11,797 nucleotides of DNA from JAICWY01 sp964531205 (GCA_964531205.1 CAZHGH010000090.1:1-11797); one strand, 5' to 3'; positions 1 through 6,588 are shown, counted from the first letter of the stretch. Notes: a model not told the origin generated them from the sequence alone. A program made the numbers and translations.

Positions 1-2
1 CG

Positions 3-53
3 ATGTCCGGGCAGGACGATCCTCTGTTTCAGCGTAAAGCGAGTAGGCTATGA
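3..53 (+). CDS. Possible 3' end of an upstream gene, or a 16-codon mini-ORF
   Basis: Reading frame 3 is open from the window edge to a TGA at 51-53. That stop overlaps the ATG of the LuxR-type regulator (50-52) as ATGA, the usual signature of translationally coupled operon neighbours. The visible residues from the ATG at 3 are MSGQDDPLFQRKASRL. Either this is the tail of a gene that begins outside the window or it is a free-standing mini-ORF; the sequence cannot decide. If it is real, the regulator belongs to an operon that begins upstream. The stretch is too short for any functional call. Confidence 0.3.
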   Translation: MSGQDDPLFQRKASRL

Positions 54-2674
54 TACGGCCCGTCGCGGCCGATGGTCGAATCGAAACGGGTGGTGCATTC
101 ACCCCGATTCACCGGCCGCGTGTCGTCGAGCGTATACAGTCCGCTGCTACGCAACGGATTGTATTAATCGTTGCTCCGGCCGGATATGGAAAGTCTGTTG
201 CGCTGCGTCAGTACTTGGAAACGCTCCAGGACGAGCACGTGCGCTACGACGTGCGATCCGAACAGGGAACGTTGCTCGGTTTCGTCCGCGGCTTCGCAGA
301 CGTGCTCGTCGACATAGCGCCCGACGCACGCAAGACCTTGTCAGGTGCATACGAGAAAAGCCAATCCTCGAAAACGCCGGGTGCAGACCTTGCGATGTGG
401 ATGCACGCGCACATAAAGACGTTTACAGGTGTCATTGCGATCGACGATTTACACGTCGCGGAGAATGATCCCGAAATATCGCGCTTTCTCGTATCGCTGA
501 TTGACCGGACGAAGGGCCGCACGAAATGGATTATCGCCTCCCGGTCGTCGTTGGATCTCCCGGTGGGTTCGTGGCTCGCGTACGGCGAGATGGACCTAAA
601 CATCGACGAGGAAGACCTTCGCTTCACGATTGACGAGGCGCGCCAAACGGCCAAATCATCGCGCCTTGCCGTGCGCGATGACGAGCTCGAGCAGATTCTC
701 TCGATGACCGAGGGCTGGCCCACCGCAATTAGCTTCGCGCTCAGAAGCTCTACACGTTCAATGGACTTGCGAAATATCGCCGCCAGCACGCGCGAGATGA
801 TATACCGTTTCCTCGCCGAGCAGGTGTATGAATCGCTCGAGAACGACGAGCGCGAGCTTCTTCAGTTTGTTGCATACTTACCGGAAATAGATCTGGAGGT
901 TTTGCGGCATGCCGGCTATTCGAAGGCGAAGGCAGTCGTAGAGGCACTTCGCGATCGCGTTGCGTTTATTTACGTTGATCGGCCCAACGTGTATCGGTGC
1001 CACGATCTATTCCGCGACTTTCTACAGCATCAGTTGGAGCTGGAAGGCGATAGCGCGGTCGAGAAGATTCAAAGGCGCGTTGCCGCGGCGCTCGAGGAAC
1101 GGGGCGATGTCGCTTCGGCGTTAAAGATCTATACTTCTCTGCATGCCGAAAAGGACGTGTTGCGCTTGTTGGAAGCGCACGGGTTTGCGCTGATCGACCG
1201 CGCACACGGGGACGCCGTCGCGGATGCTTTAGAACAACTGCCGCAAGAGTCTCGCGCTGTGCATCCGATGGCTTTGGCGCTTCGAGCTGTGCGGGAAGCT
1301 CACAACGGACGATTCGATAGAGCAGAGTCACTTTTTCAACGCGCCTTGAAGCGAGAAATAAGTGTAGAGATCTCTTCGGATATTGCGATCCGATTGGCAA
1401 CGATGCTGTTTAACCAGCGGCGTGAGATCGCGCCGTTGCTCGAACCGTTGCTGGAAGGCCCTTTTCCGGATGAATCACGCGTCGCTGCGCTAAGCTTGCT
1501 AATGTTGGCCTACGCAAATGCCGGACGCCGAGACCAAGTGCTTCGAGCGATCGCCGACGCACAACAGTACGCGGCCTCCGTAGATTCAAACGAGTTGCGT
1601 GCCAGACTTTTGTATCGCATGGCGTTGGCAAAGATGACGTTGGCATTTCCGGCGGAAGAAGTAACGACGCTTTTCCTCGAAGCGCAGGCGTTGGCAATCG
1701 AAAACGCACTCTATCTCACCGGCGCCGCCGCACTCCTTGGCTTGGCCTACGTTGCGATGTTCTACGATGACGACATTACGAAGAGCGTTTGGTACGCGCA
1801 ACAGTCTGCAAACGCGGCGCAAAAAGCGGGCGATCGATACTCTATGCAAAACGCGGTCGTGCATCTCATGTTGTTGGAGAGCATCCGCGGCGGCGTAGAG
1901 CGGTTGCCCGTGTTAGAGCAGCAATTCCTTTCGGTCACTACCAGCGATTCAGGGCGCACGGCCTACATTGTGCCAACCAGAGCAATGATGGCCTCTTGGG
2001 AAGGCCGCTTCGATGAGGCGCATCGGCTCGGCGCAATGTGGCCCGAACCGGTCTATGATTTCGATCGCGTGCACGCCGCAGCGATTCGCGGTATCTACGC
2101 TCTCGGCGCTGACAAGAAGCAGCAAGCTCAAGAGTATATTGCGCGAGCACTTTCGATGTTGGAGACTGCACAACTACCGCATGTCTTTGCGCGGCGAAGA
2201 GCGGAACTTGCGCGCATGCTTTGCGCGATCGCGGAAGCGTTCATGGGGCGTGTAACAAATGCGAACCGTATTATGCAACGCGTCGGCATCGCGGATGGTC
2301 CGGCGGTTGACGCGATGAAGGACGTAGTCCTAGCAGTCTGCCGCATGGTAAAGAATCGAAGTTTCACGGACGACGTCGTCGAAGCGCTCCAGCAACTCCG
2401 GAGCGTTGGACACGGAGGATTGAGCAAAACACTGGAACGCCTCGTGGAAAGATTCGTTAGTTCCGCGCAGCACGCGGAGACGTTGCTGACGAAAGCCGAG
2501 CTCGACGTTTTACACGAACTTGGACACGGCCGGAGTCCGAAGGAAATCGCCACGATGACGGGACGCAGCGTATACACTGTGCAGGCGCATATCCAGAACA
2601 TCATTAGGAAGCTCGGCTGCAGCGGACGTAATGAGGCTATGACGGTAGCTCGAAAACGAGGCCTCCTCGCTTAA
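50..2674 (+). CDS. MalT-like LuxR-family transcriptional regulator (STAND ATPase, helical repeats, C-terminal HTH)
   Basis: This 874-aa protein has the layout and length of the MalT/LAL class of large ATP-dependent LuxR regulators, which oligomerise on DNA when ATP and an inducer are bound. An N-terminal STAND NTPase module shows a Walker A motif, APAGYGKS (residues 42-49), a Walker B-like VIAIDDLH (128-135) and an IIASRSS sensor-like strand (161-167). The long middle (about 350-800) is Ala/Leu-rich and helical, consistent with TPR-like repeats that usually form the ligand-binding superhelix. The C-terminal 64 residues are a LuxR HTH (about 811-874) with SPKEIA, TVQAHIQNI and RKLG motifs. In-frame stops at 35-37 and 44-46 make ATG 50 the first start; the GAGTAGG just before it is a weak ribosome binding site. 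The inducer is unknown. The nearest plausible targets are the inverted repeat and the peptide/HD-GYP genes just downstream. Confidence 0.92.
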   Translation: MIRPVAADGRIETGGAFTPIHRPRVVERIQSAATQRIVLIVAPAGYGKSVALRQYLETLQDEHVRYDVRSEQGTLLGFVRGFADVLVDIAPDARKTLSGAYEKSQSSKTPGADLAMWMHAHIKTFTGVIAIDDLHVAENDPEISRFLVSLIDRTKGRTKWIIASRSSLDLPVGSWLAYGEMDLNIDEEDLRFTIDEARQTAKSSRLAVRDDELEQILSMTEGWPTAISFALRSSTRSMDLRNIAASTREMIYRFLAEQVYESLENDERELLQFVAYLPEIDLEVLRHAGYSKAKAVVEALRDRVAFIYVDRPNVYRCHDLFRDFLQHQLELEGDSAVEKIQRRVAAALEERGDVASALKIYTSLHAEKDVLRLLEAHGFALIDRAHGDAVADALEQLPQESRAVHPMALALRAVREAHNGRFDRAESLFQRALKREISVEISSDIAIRLATMLFNQRREIAPLLEPLLEGPFPDESRVAALSLLMLAYANAGRRDQVLRAIADAQQYAASVDSNELRARLLYRMALAKMTLAFPAEEVTTLFLEAQALAIENALYLTGAAALLGLAYVAMFYDDDITKSVWYAQQSANAAQKAGDRYSMQNAVVHLMLLESIRGGVERLPVLEQQFLSVTTSDSGRTAYIVPTRAMMASWEGRFDEAHRLGAMWPEPVYDFDRVHAAAIRGIYALGADKKQQAQEYIARALSMLETAQLPHVFARRRAELARMLCAIAEAFMGRVTNANRIMQRVGIADGPAVDAMKDVVLAVCRMVKNRSFTDDVVEALQQLRSVGHGGLSKTLERLVERFVSSAQHAETLLTKAELDVLHELGHGRSPKEIATMTGRSVYTVQAHIQNIIRKLGCSGRNEAMTVARKRGLLA

Positions 2675-2689
2675 GTATGAACAAAACGG

Positions 2690-2718
2690 CCTAGTGAAAT
2701 TTAATTAGAGACACTAGG
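2690..2718. promoter_or_regulatory. Inverted repeat, candidate operator of the LuxR-type regulator
   Basis: CCTAGTG (2690-2696) and CACTAGG (2712-2718) are perfect 7-bp inverted arms separated by 15 bp of AT-rich sequence. The stem is not GC-rich and no T-run follows, so it looks like a protein-binding site rather than a terminator. LuxR-type HTH proteins commonly bind such dyads. It lies 15 bp after the LuxR-type gene stop and about 60 bp before the peptide gene. The interior contains TTTAAT (2700-2705), a -10-like hexamer, so binding could repress. If instead GATACT (2746-2751) is the -10, the dyad centre sits near -50, a typical activator position. Confidence 0.5.
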
Positions 2719-2740
2719 TACGCATGCGGCTATCCTTGGG

Positions 2741-2751
2741 GTATCGATACT
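2741..2751 (+). promoter_or_regulatory. Palindrome GTATCGATAC with a possible -10 element
   Basis: GTATCGATAC at 2741-2750 is a perfect 10-bp palindrome. GATACT at 2746-2751 matches the sigma-70 -10 consensus at four of six positions. I see no convincing -35 at the right distance (CATGCG would occupy it), which would fit an activator-dependent promoter served by the inverted repeat just upstream. The position suits transcription into the peptide and HD-GYP genes. The transcription start is inferred, not seen. Confidence 0.3.
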
Positions 2752-2780
2752 GTTCGCCCTTATTAAGGAGCCGATTTTTC

Positions 2781-2846
2781 ATGACTTTCTGCCCCGCTCA
2801 ATCGCCCATCACAGTCGACATCGCCGGAGGCCTCGGCGCGGGCTAA
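2781..2846 (+). CDS. Putative 21-residue small peptide gene
   Basis: The ATG at 2781 follows AAGGAG (2765-2770) with a 10-nt spacer and opens 21 codons ending in TAA. The peptide starts MTFCPAQSPI and ends with a Gly-rich TVDIAGGLGAG; it has one Cys (residue 4), no charged residue except Asp13, and no obvious signal sequence. Third codon positions are mostly G or C (15 of 20 sense codons after the ATG), like the neighbouring genes, which supports real coding. It lies between a LuxR-type regulator with a probable helical ligand-binding region and an HD-GYP phosphodiesterase gene that begins 38 nt later, probably on one transcript. It could be a signalling peptide, a leader peptide controlling the phosphodiesterase gene, or a small effector. 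I recognise no family. Translation itself is inferred from the ribosome binding site and codon use. Confidence 0.5.
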   Translation: MTFCPAQSPITVDIAGGLGAG

Positions 2847-2884
2847 ACTGCTTCTGCCGACGTTTCTATACCAGGAGCCCCAAC

Positions 2885-3868
2885 ATGGATGTCCACACGC
2901 TGCCGGGTGCAGCAAAAGCGCTATCTAGCGACGTTCGACGGCTAACAAAACTAGTCGTAGAGCAGATCCAAGACACGAGCCTGCTGGGTGATCCCGCGCT
3001 CGACACGTCTATGGAACTGTTGCTGGATCGCCTCTGCCTCTCTGTCCAACTCTCGAAGCCCGTTGGTCTTGCCACCTGGGCGATTCGCGAAGGCCGCCGC
3101 ATCGGGGCGAGCAAGACGTGCGAAGTCGCCGATGCCTGCACGCACGTCATTGCGAGCGAAGCCGGCAAGTTCGGCGTAGACCAGGGCCGCCTGCTGGCGT
3201 ACCTCGAGGTGCTCAAAGCGGAGATCCATTCCGCGCTCGCGGCATTGGGAGACGAACAGTCGCGCCCTACTGAAGTTTATTCCGATAGCACGCATGCGCT
3301 GCTCGCCATGCTCGGCGAGCGCGATGCGCAAACGTGCTGTCATTCGAAGGCGACCGGCGAGTGGACGCGCCGCCTCTGCGCTGCCCTGGGGCTGCCGAAA
3401 GAACAGTCCGAGTTTATCGAACTCTGCGCGGTGCTCCATGATATCGGAAAGATATCTACACCGGAATCGATTCTTTCAAAGACCGGGCCGCTTGACGCTC
3501 GCGAATGGGAAATCATGCGAGATCACGCCGCGGCGGGACAGCGAATTTTGAATCAGATCCCGTCCTTGGCCCGCTGTGCCACGGTCGTGCGCGCGCATCA
3601 CGAGCGCTTCGATGGCCGGGGTTACCCTGACGGGCTGGCCGGCGAAAACATTCCATTCGAAGCACGCGTGGTCGCTGTGGCCGATGCGTTCCACGCAATG
3701 ATCAGCGACCGTCCCTATCGCAAGGCGATCGCGCCACGTCGCGCCCTCGAGATTCTACAAGAAGGCGCCGGAACGCAATGGGATCCGCTCGTTGTCGATG
3801 CGATGCTGAGCCTCTTTAGCAGCACGCGCAAACAGGTGCAGCCGGAAAGGCGCGCCTCTACCGCTTAG
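2885..3868 (+). CDS. HD-GYP domain protein, probable cyclic-di-GMP phosphodiesterase
   Basis: This 327-aa cytoplasmic protein has an unassigned, mostly helical N-terminal part (about 1-135) and a C-terminal HD-GYP domain (about 138-312). HD-GYP enzymes hydrolyse cyclic di-GMP at a two- or three-metal centre. The metal-ligand pattern appears complete: H153 in RDAQTCCHS, the HD pair H185-D186 in LHDIGK (K189), H214 in MRDHAAAG, H238-H239 in the HHERFDGRGYPDG block (GYP at 246-248), and D267 in VADAFHAM, followed by DRPYRK. It is therefore predicted to be active. The N-terminus is not a receiver, PAS or GAF domain that I can recognise, and no membrane segment is seen, so its input is unknown. 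The ATG has AGGAG (2873-2877) seven nt upstream. It follows the 21-residue peptide gene and ends 34 nt before an intrinsic terminator. Confidence 0.93.
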   Translation: MDVHTLPGAAKALSSDVRRLTKLVVEQIQDTSLLGDPALDTSMELLLDRLCLSVQLSKPVGLATWAIREGRRIGASKTCEVADACTHVIASEAGKFGVDQGRLLAYLEVLKAEIHSALAALGDEQSRPTEVYSDSTHALLAMLGERDAQTCCHSKATGEWTRRLCAALGLPKEQSEFIELCAVLHDIGKISTPESILSKTGPLDAREWEIMRDHAAAGQRILNQIPSLARCATVVRAHHERFDGRGYPDGLAGENIPFEARVVAVADAFHAMISDRPYRKAIAPRRALEILQEGAGTQWDPLVVDAMLSLFSSTRKQVQPERRASTA

Positions 3869-3902
3869 CAGCTGCAGCCCATATCGGGTCGTGGGCCTTA
3901 GG

Positions 3903-3940
3903 ACGCGCCGTTCTCTCCTCAAACGGCGCGTTCTACTTTT
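3903..3940 (+). terminator. Rho-independent terminator after the HD-GYP gene
   Basis: ACGCGCCGTT (3903-3912) and AACGGCGCGT (3922-3931) form a perfect 10-bp GC-rich stem with a 9-nt loop, followed by the T-rich TCTACTTTT (3932-3940). It lies 34 nt after the HD-GYP stop and closes that transcription unit. It also argues against the GTG start at 3891 for the next gene, because that start would place the terminator inside coding sequence. Confidence 0.85.
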
Positions 3941-3983
3941 ATGGTGCCACACAGCTGACATCCGCGTGCCGCAGGATGCGCGT

Positions 3984-4424
3984 ATGGAGTACATCATCGG
4001 AGCGGGAGCCATCCTGGAAAGCGGCCAGGCCGGGAGCATTACGCCCGCTACTCTTCACGCCCATGTCGATGCGGCGCTCGCCGAACGAGTCAAGGCCGCT
4101 GCAATCGACTTCGAGTCCGTAACGCCTCAAAGCCTTAAGCGGCTTCTCATCCTCACGCAAGGCTGGAACTCTGGACAGTTTCGCACGCACGTTACCGACC
4201 GGCTGCGAGCGAAGCGCGACTGCACCTTGGCAGAGGTGCTGGAAACCCTGGCGACGGCGGCCGGCGCAGCGGAGGTCCATCTGTTCGCGCATTGGCTGCC
4301 GGACGAGGCAACCTGCGCCGCCCTCGAACATCGCGGAATCGGGCTGGTTTGCCATCCGCTGGAAAGCATTGACGCAGCCTCGCTCATCTGCGGCCAGCGC
4401 CGTGAGTTATGGAGGGCCGCTTAG
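3984..4424 (+). CDS. Hypothetical protein, 146 aa, upstream of a two-component system
   Basis: The frame is open from a GTG at 3891, but that start would translate through the terminator hairpin. The ATG at 3984, with AGGA (3973-3976) seven nt upstream, is preferred and gives 146 aa; a GTG at 3966 is also possible. The protein is soluble-looking with alternating helical and hydrophobic strand-like segments (for example AEVHLFAHWL and IGLVCHPL), which suggests an alpha/beta fold, and no signal peptide or membrane helix. Cysteines occur in RDCTLAE, EATCAAL, LVCHP and LICGQ. I do not recognise the family. It ends with tandem TAG TAG stops and lies 60 nt before the response-regulator start, with no terminator between them, so it may share a transcript with the two-component system. 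Codon use looks like a genuine gene. Confidence 0.65.
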   Translation: MEYIIGAGAILESGQAGSITPATLHAHVDAALAERVKAAAIDFESVTPQSLKRLLILTQGWNSGQFRTHVTDRLRAKRDCTLAEVLETLATAAGAAEVHLFAHWLPDEATCAALEHRGIGLVCHPLESIDAASLICGQRRELWRAA

Positions 4425-4433
4425 TAGGAGGCC

Positions 4434-4445
4434 TTACGATTGACA
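4434..4445 (+). promoter_or_regulatory. TTACGATTG motif and TTGACA hexamer upstream of the response regulator
   Basis: TTACGATTG at 4434-4442 recurs exactly at 6594-6602 upstream of the receptor gene, and in both places it starts 51 nt before the start codon. It overlaps TTGACA (4440-4445), a perfect -35 consensus hexamer. However, the position 17 bp on is TTGCAG, so no proper -10 is visible; TACAGT (4476-4481) is -10-like but 30 bp away. The motif could be a binding site for the adjacent response regulator. The promoter assignment itself is weak. Confidence 0.3.
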
Positions 4446-4484
4446 CAGCAACGGTCAAGGGTTTGCAGGCACCATTTACAGTAG
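4440..4484 (+). CDS. Possible 14-codon leader mini-ORF abutting the response regulator
   Basis: A perfect AGGAGG (4426-4431) sits 8 nt before a TTG at 4440. From there 14 codons (MTQQRSRVCRHHLQ if TTG initiates) run to TAG at 4482-4484, immediately followed by the response-regulator ATG at 4485 in the same frame. The regulator ATG has no ribosome binding site of its own, so termination at this mini-ORF followed by re-initiation would explain its translation. The TTG also lies inside a possible operator/-35, so the AGGAGG could be coincidental. Function beyond translational coupling is unlikely. Confidence 0.3.
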   Translation: MTQQRSRVCRHHLQ

Positions 4485-5171
4485 ATGTTGACCGATATGC
4501 AACCCGCCCGCGTTGCGGTCGTTGACGACGACCGTTTTGTTCGAGAGATGCTCGAACTCGGCCTTAGCCGCGAAGGCTTTCAGGTCCGCACCGCCGCCGA
4601 CGGCGCCGCGGCTCTCGATCTTGCGCGAAACTGGGACCCCGAAGTCATTGTGCTCGATATCATGATGCCGAAGATCGACGGCATCACGCTTTTGCCGCGC
4701 TTGCGTGAAATCACGCAAGCACCCATCATTATGCTTACTGCGAAAGGCGAAACCGCCGACAAAGTGGCGAGTCTGGGCGCGGGCGCTGACGATTATTTGG
4801 TCAAACCCTTTATCTTCGAAGAGCTCATCGCGCGCTTGCAAGCGAAGCTGCGCCGCCCGCAGCTTATAGAAGAAGACACACTGCGCTGGCACGGCGTCGC
4901 GATGAATCCTACCACGCGTGAAGCGTGGCGCGAAAAAGACCCGCTCGATCTTACGCAGCGCGAATTCGATTTGCTCCAAGTCTTTATGCGCGAGCCGCGC
5001 CGCGTCTTCAGCAAAGATCATTTGCTCGAACTCGTGTGGGGACACGACTTCGAAGGCGGCCCGAATATCGTCGAGACGTATATCTCGTACCTGCGCGCAA
5101 AGATCGATCGGCCCGATGCGCCGTCGTTCATTCGGACCGTTCGCGGCGTCGGCTACGGCCTCTCGCAATGA
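4485..5171 (+). CDS. OmpR/PhoB-family response regulator
   Basis: This 228-aa protein is a typical receiver plus winged-helix regulator. The receiver (about 8-122) has the acidic pair D14-D15, the phospho-acceptor D58 in VLDIMMPKIDG, the conserved T85 (MLTAK) and K107 (VKPF). The DNA-binding winged helix (about 130-226) has LTQREFDLL, VETYISYLRAKI and the C-terminal hairpin FIRTVRGVGYGL. It should be phosphorylated by the histidine kinase encoded directly downstream and bind DNA as a dimer. An alternative ATG at 4497 would lose four residues; neither start has a clear ribosome binding site, which fits coupling to the 14-codon ORF that ends immediately before it. Candidate targets are the TTACGATTG elements before this gene and before the receptor gene. 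Confidence 0.95.
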   Translation: MLTDMQPARVAVVDDDRFVREMLELGLSREGFQVRTAADGAAALDLARNWDPEVIVLDIMMPKIDGITLLPRLREITQAPIIMLTAKGETADKVASLGAGADDYLVKPFIFEELIARLQAKLRRPQLIEEDTLRWHGVAMNPTTREAWREKDPLDLTQREFDLLQVFMREPRRVFSKDHLLELVWGHDFEGGPNIVETYISYLRAKIDRPDAPSFIRTVRGVGYGLSQ

Positions 5172-5182
5172 TACACGCCTAA
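5168..5182 (+). CDS. Four-codon bridging ORF between response regulator and kinase
   Basis: ATG ATA CAC GCC TAA starts inside the response-regulator stop (ATGA overlap, 5168-5171). It ends in a TAA whose last base is the first base of the kinase ATG (TAATG, 5180-5184). The kinase start lacks a ribosome binding site, so a ribosome could terminate, re-initiate on this minimal ORF, and re-initiate again on the kinase. It is too short to encode a product of its own; treat it as a possible coupling device or a coincidence. Confidence 0.25.
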   Translation: MIHA

Positions 5183-6588
5183 TGCGCCAGTCGCTGGCCT
5201 CCCGAAACGCTACACTGTACGCCACGCTCCTGGGCGTTACGGTGTTGCTCGTCATCATTGCGTCGTCCGTTGCGCTCATTTACGAGCTTGCGGGCTTTGC
5301 GAACGACATCATCATCGCGAAGCACGAAGAGGCCCGTTTTCTCGCGGCCCGGTACGAGAACGACGGTTGGACGCTGCAGCAAGCGTCACCGCGAATCGTC
5401 CGCGCACTCAGTGGGATCGGGTTGCGAGTCGCGGTGTACGACAAGGACGGCAAATTCCTTAGCGGCGATAAAAACGTGCGGCCCGAGCTCCTGCAGCGCA
5501 TTCTCAGCGGCGAAGTGAAGGTCACCGTTCCAACGCACGCCGGGCAGCCGCTGGAACCGCCGAAGCCGCAACGAGGTTTACACCTGCCGGGTTCGCGCAA
5601 TGATTGGTGGCGTGTCGCGCCGGTGGAAGGCGGTTACGTCGCCTTCGACCCGTCGGAGTGGCTGATCATTACGAACCTCATTCCGTACTGGTGGATCGTC
5701 GGTGGCATCGCAATCGTAGCGATCGGCGTTTCTTGGTTTGTCGGCAGGGTCTTCGCACGTCACGCGCTCGCGCCGCTGACCGAAGTGACGGGGTCACTGC
5801 GCGCGCTCGCACAAGGCGACTATACGCAGCGGCGGTTCGTCACCGCGAGCGGCGATGAAATTGCAACGCTCACGGAAGCGTACAACGATGCGGCGGCCGG
5901 CGTTGCTGCCGCGATGGACGAACGCCGAAGCACCGAAGCGCGCATGCGTCAATTCGTCGCTGATGCCGGACACGAATTGCGTACGCCGCTGACCGTGATC
6001 GCGGGGTACATCGACGTGTTGCGTCGCGGCGCGATTGAAGAGCCGAAGGTGGCTCGGCAAATCCTTGGGACGATGGCGCTTGAGAAAGAGCACATGCGCG
6101 GTCTCATCGATCGCCTGATGCGACTCGCGCGCATGGATGCCGAAACGCCGCCGTCGCCCGTTTCGATCGACGTCTCCGAGCTGTTGCGCGATCAATGCGA
6201 AGCGGCGCGCCGTCTCGACGACCAGCGGCATATCGATTACAGCGTAGACGGAGCAGGCGAAGTCGTAGCGGATCGCGCGGAGCTCGGCGAAGCGCTTTGG
6301 AACGTCGTTGAAAATGCGCTGAAATACGCTCCGGGCGCACCCATTCATCTGCGCGCGTACCGGGATAATGGAAGTACCGTGCTGACGGTGCGCGATGAAG
6401 GCCCTGGTATGTCCGAATCGGAGCGTCTGCATGCGTTCGAGCGCTTCTACCGGGGAGACGCGCGCGGCGAGATCCCCGGCACCGGCTTAGGCCTGGCAAT
6501 CGCCAAACGCGCTGTCGACCGCGCCGGCGGCACGATCGGGATCGATAGCGCTCCGGGCCGCGGGACGACCGTCTCAATTAGATTGTAG
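5182..6588 (+). CDS. Membrane sensor histidine kinase, partner of the preceding response regulator
   Basis: This 468-aa EnvZ/PhoR-like kinase has a first membrane helix (about 11-34), a periplasmic sensor loop of about 125 residues (35-160), a second helix (about 161-187) and a HAMP linker (about 188-242). The dimerisation/phospho-acceptor domain has H264 in DAGHELRTPL. The ATPase domain has an N box with N378 (NVVENALKY), a G1 box DEGPGM (405-410), an F box HAFERFYRG (418-425) and a G2 box GTGLGLAIAK (433-442). All catalytic motifs are intact. The frame is open further upstream (to 4918), but that would overlap 250 nt of the response regulator; the ATG at 5182 gives a proper short N-terminus before the first helix. 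The sensor loop matches no Cache or PAS pattern I can name, so the stimulus is unknown. Confidence 0.95.
   Translation: MRQSLASRNATLYATLLGVTVLLVIIASSVALIYELAGFANDIIIAKHEEARFLAARYENDGWTLQQASPRIVRALSGIGLRVAVYDKDGKFLSGDKNVRPELLQRILSGEVKVTVPTHAGQPLEPPKPQRGLHLPGSRNDWWRVAPVEGGYVAFDPSEWLIITNLIPYWWIVGGIAIVAIGVSWFVGRVFARHALAPLTEVTGSLRALAQGDYTQRRFVTASGDEIATLTEAYNDAAAGVAAAMDERRSTEARMRQFVADAGHELRTPLTVIAGYIDVLRRGAIEEPKVARQILGTMALEKEHMRGLIDRLMRLARMDAETPPSPVSIDVSELLRDQCEAARRLDDQRHIDYSVDGAGEVVADRAELGEALWNVVENALKYAPGAPIHLRAYRDNGSTVLTVRDEGPGMSESERLHAFERFYRGDARGEIPGTGLGLAIAKRAVDRAGGTIGIDSAPGRGTTVSIRL

Noticed and set aside
2677..2694. A five-codon ORF (MNKTA) right after the LuxR-type gene
   Set aside because: It has no ribosome binding site and is far too short; it probably arises by chance.
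3891..3983. A GTG start at 3891 for the hypothetical gene
   Set aside because: The 31 extra codons would be read through the terminator stem at 3903-3931, and the ATG at 3984 has a better placed AGGA.
4440..4468. A full sigma-70 promoter from TTGACA at 4440
   Set aside because: No -10-like hexamer lies 16-18 bp downstream, so only the -35 resemblance is kept, as a weak note.
4918..5181. An upstream extension of the histidine kinase frame by 88 codons
   Set aside because: It would lie inside the response-regulator gene, and the added residues are Arg/Ser-rich with no kinase feature; ATG 5182 gives a normal N-terminus.
4476..5279. A 267-codon open frame on the minus strand opposite the response regulator
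   Set aside because: It mirrors a clear response-regulator gene with intact motifs. Long antisense frames are common in GC-rich DNA and its translation shows no domain.
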